Shown here: positions 13,418 through 17,870 of the stretch, piece by piece
Numbering within the stretch: the first letter of the stretch is position 1
How the letters are laid out: each line of letters starts with the position of its first letter
Assembly: GCA_036562385.1 (NCBI GenBank)
Contig: DATCKG010000100.1
Location: 1 to 17,870, forward strand
Origin: DATCKG01 sp036562385
Lineage (GTDB): Bacteria > Bacillota > Sulfobacillia > Symbiobacteriales > Symbiobacteriaceae
Direction of reading: 5' to 3'
DNA: 17,870 nucleotides
Notes under the pieces: generated by a model
What the model was told of the DNA's origin: nothing
Seen by the model: only the letters and a program-made list of their open reading frames with translations
Database searches by the model: none
Position numbers and translations under genes: made by a program

Positions 13418-14758
13418 TTGGCCGGGTCTGAAGCGCCGGGGCCGAACAAATGGGTGCAGCTGGCTGCTCTGTGTACCGTCCCGCTGATCATGGTGTTGGG
13501 AAACTCGATGCTGATTCCCGTGCTGCCCGACATGGGCAGGGCCCTGGGGCTGGATAAGCCCCAAACAGGACTCATGGTCACCGCCTTTTCCCTGTCGGCC
13601 GGCGTGGGGATTGCGGCTGCAGGGTTTTTCGCGGACCGCTTTGGACGGTGGGTGGTTATGGTTCCCAGCCTGCTGCTGTATGGCCTGGGCGGGGTGATCT
13701 CCGGGCTGGGCGGCTGGTGGCTGGGTTCCCGGGGCTTCTGGCTGATCATGGCCGGGCGGGTGGTGCAGGGATTTGGGGCGGCGGGCACGGCACCGGTCGC
13801 CATGGCCCTGGTGGGCGACCTGTTTCGCGGGGCGCAGCGGCTGGTGGGCCTGGGCAGCCTGGAGGCGGCCAACGGCCTGGGGAAGGTGATCGCCCCCATC
13901 CTGGGCGCCCTGGTGGGGGCCCGCTTTGTCTGGTGGGGGGTCTTCTTCGCCTATGCCATTCTTTCGGTCCCCTCGGCGCTGGCCGTCTGGCTGCTGACCC
14001 GGGAGGAGCCGCGGGAGAGGGCGGCTCCGGCCCGGGCGTACCTGCGGGCAGTCCTTCAGGTGTTCAGGGAGAAGGGGGTGCCACTGGCGGCCTGCTTCTG
14101 GGCCGGGACCGTGGCGCTCTTTGTGCTGTTCGGCGTGCTGTTTTTCCTTTCGGAGCACCTGGAGACAGCCTACGGGATCGATGGGGTGCCCAAGGGGCTG
14201 CGGATCATGTGGCCGGTGCTGGCCATGTCCGTGATCTCCTTCGCGGCCGGTTTCTATCTGCAGCGCCATGAGGCCTTGCTGAAACCGGCAGTGATGGCCG
14301 GACTGGTCACCGCCACCGCCGGCATGCTGCTGGCGGCCCTGGTTCGCCGGGACTGGGCCCTGTTTGCCGGGGTGATCCTTGGCGGCGCTGGTACAGGCCT
14401 GCAGCTCCCTGGCCTGAACAACCTGATCACCTCCGCGGTGGGGACGGGCCAGCGGGCCGGCCTCACGTCCCTGTACGGGGCGGTGCGGTTCCTGGGGGTG
14501 GCCTTCGGGCCGCCGCTGTACGGCGCCCTGCTGAAGCGGGGGGAGGCGATCCCCTTCTGGTTTTCGGCCGGGCTGGTGCTGGCCACCCTGGGCATTACCC
14601 ATTTCCTGATTCACCCGGAGCGGCTGGTTGCGGAAGAGACCGAGAAGGGTCCGAAGGAGGACGGTGGCTCGTCTGCGGGGCGGCGGATCCCCGCCTGGAA
14701 CCCGCCGGAAGACCTGCCTACCGGCACGCGGATCTCCTCCTGGGATCCCCCCGGGTGA
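13418..14758 (+). CDS. MFS transporter, multidrug-efflux-like (DHA1 type)
   Basis: A 12-helix major facilitator superfamily permease. From TTG 13418 (GGGAGGG about 7 bases upstream) it has 446 residues. An in-frame ATG at 13340 would add 26 residues but lacks a ribosome site. Helix 1 contains MVLGNSMLIPVLPDMG. Motif A is GFFADRFGRW between helices 2 and 3, and helix 4 has MAGRVVQGFGAAG, typical of drug/H+ antiporters. The C-terminal cytoplasmic tail is hydrophilic and carries two related segments (RRIPAWNPPEDL and TRISSWDPPG), which is unusual. The substrate is unknown. The response regulator follows after 95 bases with no terminator seen, so co-transcription is possible. Confidence 0.88.
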   Translation: MAGSEAPGPNKWVQLAALCTVPLIMVLGNSMLIPVLPDMGRALGLDKPQTGLMVTAFSLSAGVGIAAAGFFADRFGRWVVMVPSLLLYGLGGVISGLGGWWLGSRGFWLIMAGRVVQGFGAAGTAPVAMALVGDLFRGAQRLVGLGSLEAANGLGKVIAPILGALVGARFVWWGVFFAYAILSVPSALAVWLLTREEPRERAAPARAYLRAVLQVFREKGVPLAACFWAGTVALFVLFGVLFFLSEHLETAYGIDGVPKGLRIMWPVLAMSVISFAAGFYLQRHEALLKPAVMAGLVTATAGMLLAALVRRDWALFAGVILGGAGTGLQLPGLNNLITSAVGTGQRAGLTSLYGAVRFLGVAFGPPLYGALLKRGEAIPFWFSAGLVLATLGITHFLIHPERLVAEETEKGPKEDGGSSAGRRIPAWNPPEDLPTGTRISSWDPPG

Positions 14759-14853
14759 CCGGAACACAGGGATTTGCTCCATCGGACTCGAAGTGAAGGA
14801 AGGGGGAATCGGCGGAACCGAAGGCCTGAGGCCGGGCGACGGAGGGAACAGCC

Positions 14854-15543
14854 ATGGAGCACATCCTGATGGTGGAAGACGAGCCCGGGGTCGTGAAGGG
14901 GCTGCGGCTCAGCCTGGAGCAGGCGGGTTTTCGGGTCAGTACGGCGGCCGACGGTCGGACGGCCCTGCAGATGATCCGGGATGGCCACTATGATCTGATT
15001 CTGCTGGACCTGATGCTCCCGGAGGTGGACGGACTGACGCTCTGCCGGGAGATTCGCAAGCGCGGGGATACGCCGATCATCATGGTGACGGCCCGCTCGG
15101 AGGACGTGGACAAGATCCTGGGCTTGGAGATGGGGGCAGACGACTACATCACCAAGCCCTTCAACACTCGAGAGCTGATCGCCCGCTGCCGGGCGGTGCT
15201 CCGCCGCGCCCGCCAGGGGGGAACCGGCCCGGAGGGGCAGGTGATCCGGGCGGGGGACCTGGTGATTGACCCGGCCCGGCGCCGGGCGGCGCTGGCGGGT
15301 CGGCACCTGGAGCTGACCGCCCGGGAGTTTGACCTGCTCACGCTGCTGGCCCGGCATCCGGGGGTGGTCTATACCCGTCAGCAGCTTCTGGACCTGGTCT
15401 GGGGCTATGACTTCGTGGGCGATGAACGGACGGTGGACGTGCACATCCGCCGGCTGCGGGAAAAGGTGGAGCCTGATCCGTCCCATCCCCGGTACATCCG
15501 GACCAAGTGGGGGGTCGGCTATTACCTGGAGGCAGAGCCATGA
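14854..15543 (+). CDS. OmpR/PhoB-family response regulator
   Basis: A 229-residue two-component DNA-binding regulator. The receiver domain (1-about 118) has the acidic pair E8/D9, phospho-acceptor D52 (LLDLMLPEVDG), T79 (MVTAR) and K101 (ITKPF). The winged-helix domain (about 132-228) has the usual LTAREFDLL, RTVDVHIRRLREK and VGYYL signatures. ATG 14854 follows GGAGGG. Its stop overlaps the ATG of the sensor kinase (ATGA), so they are a cognate, translationally coupled pair. The target genes are unknown; the downstream lipoprotein is a likely member of the same operon. Confidence 0.95.
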   Translation: MEHILMVEDEPGVVKGLRLSLEQAGFRVSTAADGRTALQMIRDGHYDLILLDLMLPEVDGLTLCREIRKRGDTPIIMVTARSEDVDKILGLEMGADDYITKPFNTRELIARCRAVLRRARQGGTGPEGQVIRAGDLVIDPARRRAALAGRHLELTAREFDLLTLLARHPGVVYTRQQLLDLVWGYDFVGDERTVDVHIRRLREKVEPDPSHPRYIRTKWGVGYYLEAEP

Positions 15544-16991
15544 AGCCGCGGCGGTGGTGGCCGGGACGGTGGCCCCTGGCTGTGCAGCTTTCCGTGAGCT
15601 TTGCGCTGGTAACCGCCCTGGCCCTGGTGGGCGGCGGCCTGATGCTGCTCAGCCAGATGGAGAAGCGGCAGGTGGCGGAGCGTTCCGCAGCCCTGCTGGC
15701 CCGGGCCAACGCGGCCGCCAACCTGGTGGTGGAGGCCCGGCAGACAGGGGCCCCGGAGGACCTCTTTCTGCTGCTGTACCGCTTTCAGCAGCAGACCGGG
15801 ACCCGGGCGGTGGTCACCGATCCGGAGGGCGTGGTGTTGGCGGACGCCTGGGGCAGGGCCTCGCCCCTGCTGGGGCAGCAGCTCACCCAGCCGGAGGTGC
15901 GGGCGGCCCTGCAGGGGCGGGAAGAGACAGGTACCCGGCTCCTGCCTGGCAACGTATGGGTGCTGTACTGTGCCGTACCGGTCCGGGAGCAGGGGCAGGT
16001 GACCGGCGCCGTCTTGCTGGCGGCGGACCTGTCCGCCCTGGCGGAGTCGCTGGCGGAGCTTCGCCGGCAGCTCGGTCTGGCGGCGGTGGTGGTCGGGGGG
16101 CTGGCGGTGGCCCTGGGGGCCGGGCTGGCCGCGTACCTGACCCGCCCGCTGGTGCGCCTGGACCGGGCGGCCGGCGCCCTGGCCCGGGGACGGCTGGAGA
16201 CCCGGGTGGTGCCCGGGGGCAGCCGGGAGGTGGCGGCCCTGGGGCGGCGGTTCAACGCGATGGCGGAGGAACTGGGGCGGCTGGATGAGCAGCGGCGGGC
16301 CTTCGTGGCCAACGCCTCCCATGAACTGCGGACACCGGTGACCGCGGTGCGGGCTCTGGCGGAAGGGCTGCTGGAAGCGATGCAGGGGCCGGAGGCCAGC
16401 CGTTACCGGGAATATCTGGAGGACATCGTGCAGGAGTGCGTCCGGGCCGGGCGACTCATCGAGGAACTGCTGGAGCTGGCCCGGCTGGACATGAGGCGGG
16501 AGGCTCGGGCGGAGGCCAGCCAGCAGGAGCCGGTGGACCTGGCGGCGGCGGTGGCCGACCTGGTTCACGGCATGCAGCCCCTCGCGGCAGAACGGGGGGT
16601 GCGGCTGATCCTGGCGGTGTCGGGCCCGGTGCAGGTCCGGACGGACCTTCGCCTGGTGGAGCGGGTGGTGGGCAACCTGGTGGAGAATGCCCTGAAATAC
16701 ACGCCCGCCGGTGGCGAGGCACGGGTGACGGTGACCGCCGGCGAGCAGGAAGTGCGGATCACCGTGGCGGACACCGGTCCCGGTATCGCTCCGGAACACC
16801 TGCCGCGGATCTTTGAGCGGTTCTATCGGGTGGACAAGGCCCGCTCCCGGGCCACCGGTGGCGCCGGACTGGGGCTTAGCATCGCAGCAGAGGCCGCCCG
16901 GCTGCTGGGCGGCCGCATCGAGGTGGAATCCGAGGTCGGCAAGGGGAGCCGGTTTACGCTTGTGCTGCCATCCGATCAGAAGGCGTCATAG
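15540..16991 (+). CDS. Membrane sensor histidine kinase, cognate to the response regulator
   Basis: 483 residues. Transmembrane helix 1 is at about 13-36 and helix 2 at about 179-200. They enclose a roughly 140-residue extracytoplasmic sensor region that probably folds as a PAS/CACHE-like domain. A HAMP linker follows (about 201-253). The HisKA domain carries ASHELRTP with phospho-acceptor H261. The catalytic ATPase domain has the N box NLVENALKY (N383), G1 DTGPGIA (411-417), an F box region and G2 GAGLGLS. The frame is open from 15507, but ATG 15540 overlaps the regulator stop and is the expected coupled start. The architecture resembles PhoR/ResE/BaeS kinases. The signal is unknown. Confidence 0.95.
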   Translation: MKPRRWWPGRWPLAVQLSVSFALVTALALVGGGLMLLSQMEKRQVAERSAALLARANAAANLVVEARQTGAPEDLFLLLYRFQQQTGTRAVVTDPEGVVLADAWGRASPLLGQQLTQPEVRAALQGREETGTRLLPGNVWVLYCAVPVREQGQVTGAVLLAADLSALAESLAELRRQLGLAAVVVGGLAVALGAGLAAYLTRPLVRLDRAAGALARGRLETRVVPGGSREVAALGRRFNAMAEELGRLDEQRRAFVANASHELRTPVTAVRALAEGLLEAMQGPEASRYREYLEDIVQECVRAGRLIEELLELARLDMRREARAEASQQEPVDLAAAVADLVHGMQPLAAERGVRLILAVSGPVQVRTDLRLVERVVGNLVENALKYTPAGGEARVTVTAGEQEVRITVADTGPGIAPEHLPRIFERFYRVDKARSRATGGAGLGLSIAAEAARLLGGRIEVESEVGKGSRFTLVLPSDQKAS

Positions 16992-17066
16992 TTCCGTAAT
17001 AACTTGTCATGGTTGTGTCAAACCCGCCTGGTAGAGTGGAGGCAGACCAGCAAGGGGGGATGCGAG

Positions 17067-17870
17067 ATGCGGAAGCGACGGCATCCGGTCATGGTTGTTC
17101 TGCTACTGATGCTGGCCCTGGTGGTGGCTGCCTGCGGCGGAGCCCGCCAACAGCCGGCGCCCGGGGAAGTGCCGGTGGACCCTGCGCCCAGCACAACACC
17201 GCCTCCCAGCACGGTAAGCGTCGCCCTCTACTTTGCCGATTGGCAGGCGCAGCACCTGATCCCGGAGCAGCGGCAGGTGCCTGAGGCGGAAGGAGCAGCC
17301 CTGGCCGATTTGGTGGTGAAGGAACTGTTGAAAGGCCCTACGGATCCGCACCTGAACCGGACCATCCCGGCGGAGGTGAAGCAGGTAGAGCCGGTGACCG
17401 TGCAGGGCGGCATCGCCTATGTGAACCTGTCCCGGGAGTTTCTGCAGATCGGGGGGGCAGCCGGTGTGCAGATGGCCCTGGGTTCCCTGGTGCAGAGCCT
17501 GACCGACATTCCCGGCATCAGCAAGGTACAGGTGCTGGTGGAGGGGAAGAAGGAAACGCTGATGGATCCCGGTCTGGTCCTGGAGCCGATGGAGCGGGGC
17601 TTTTACGGCGACATTCCCTTCTTCTTTGACCCGGAGCGGGCCAAGTACCTGGAGGAGCGGGTGGCGCAAGGCCTGGATCCGTGGCGGACCGATCCCGCCA
17701 AAGTGGTGCAGTGGGAAGGGCGTATGTTCGGCTTCACCGCTGCGGAACTGCAGAATGCCCGGGTGGAGACGGACGGAGACAGCGCCACCGCCAGTCTGAG
17801 CAGGGACGGGAAGACGTATGTGATCACCCTGAAGCAACAGGGAAATGCCTGGGTGATTACGGGGATCAAA
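17067..17870 (+). CDS. GerMN-domain lipoprotein (3' end beyond window)
   Basis: A secreted lipoprotein: basic start MRKRRH, hydrophobic stretch, then lipobox VVAAC with modified C23, followed by a Pro-rich linker. Residues about 50-165 look like a GerMN domain (the fold first named from spore-germination protein GerM and present in LpqB), with LADLVVKELLKGP and IAYVNLSREFLQ as the most typical segments. A further C-terminal region (residues about 165-268 so far) has no stop within the window. ATG 17067 has AAGGGGGGA 6 bases upstream. It lies 75 bases after the sensor kinase. By analogy with LpqB it may modulate the kinase at the membrane, but this is inference. Confidence 0.82.
   Translation, partial: MRKRRHPVMVVLLLMLALVVAACGGARQQPAPGEVPVDPAPSTTPPPSTVSVALYFADWQAQHLIPEQRQVPEAEGAALADLVVKELLKGPTDPHLNRTIPAEVKQVEPVTVQGGIAYVNLSREFLQIGGAAGVQMALGSLVQSLTDIPGISKVQVLVEGKKETLMDPGLVLEPMERGFYGDIPFFFDPERAKYLEERVAQGLDPWRTDPAKVVQWEGRMFGFTAAELQNARVETDGDSATASLSRDGKTYVITLKQQGNAWVITGIK

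Noticed and set aside
13319..14782. 487-residue minus-strand open frame opposite the MFS gene
   Set aside because: Gln/His/Pro/Gly/Arg-rich composition is typical of the shadow frame of a high-GC gene; the plus-strand MFS product has clear motifs.
16992..17066. TTGTCA (about 17004) as a -35 for the lipoprotein gene
   Set aside because: No -10 element at suitable spacing; the gene is more simply read as part of the two-component operon.

Overview
The window looks like chromosomal DNA of a high-GC, spore-forming member of the Firmicutes. It resembles Symbiobacterium or another thermophilic Clostridia-type lineage, but this is inferred from gene content and codon use, not from a marker gene. 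The supporting signs are an alpha/beta-type small acid-soluble spore protein, a YqhV-type protein, a GerMN-domain lipoprotein, strong GGAGG ribosome binding sites with frequent GTG starts, and an anaerobic Ni-Fe carbon monoxide dehydrogenase (CODH).

Layout. Positions 1-1865 hold one end of an IS21-family element: istB (cut by the window edge), istA, and an outer end with three 24-bp repeats. It has removed the 5' end of an AT-richer membrane-protein gene whose remnant runs to 2348. Next is a compact stand-alone SNF2 helicase (minus strand, own terminator), divergent from a YgjP/DUF45-type metalloprotease. Two uncharacterised minus-strand genes with CxxC motifs follow (4816-5913).

The centrepiece is 5935-10112, a CO-oxidation locus. 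cooS (CODH catalytic subunit, every metal ligand present) and cooF (polyferredoxin) form a translationally coupled minus-strand operon. Divergent from it is one open frame that joins a CooA-type CO sensor/activator to the CODH nickel-insertion ATPase CooC. The shared 274-bp control region has a perfect TGTCA-N6-TGACA palindrome, very close to the known CooA site, placed for class II activation of cooS. The cooC 3' end carries an apparent one-base frameshift. No hydrogenase, acetyl-CoA synthase or other electron-accepting complex lies in the window.

From 10121 on come an arginase (minus), the spore protein (plus), a minus-strand group of DUF441, YqhV and DUF4097 membrane proteins, an MFS efflux-type transporter (plus), and a response regulator / sensor kinase / GerMN lipoprotein set (plus; the last gene is cut by the window end). 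That last set has the same order as actinobacterial mtrA-mtrB-lpqB. No tRNA, rRNA or CRISPR array was seen, and no stretch over 300 bases lacks a gene or gene remnant.
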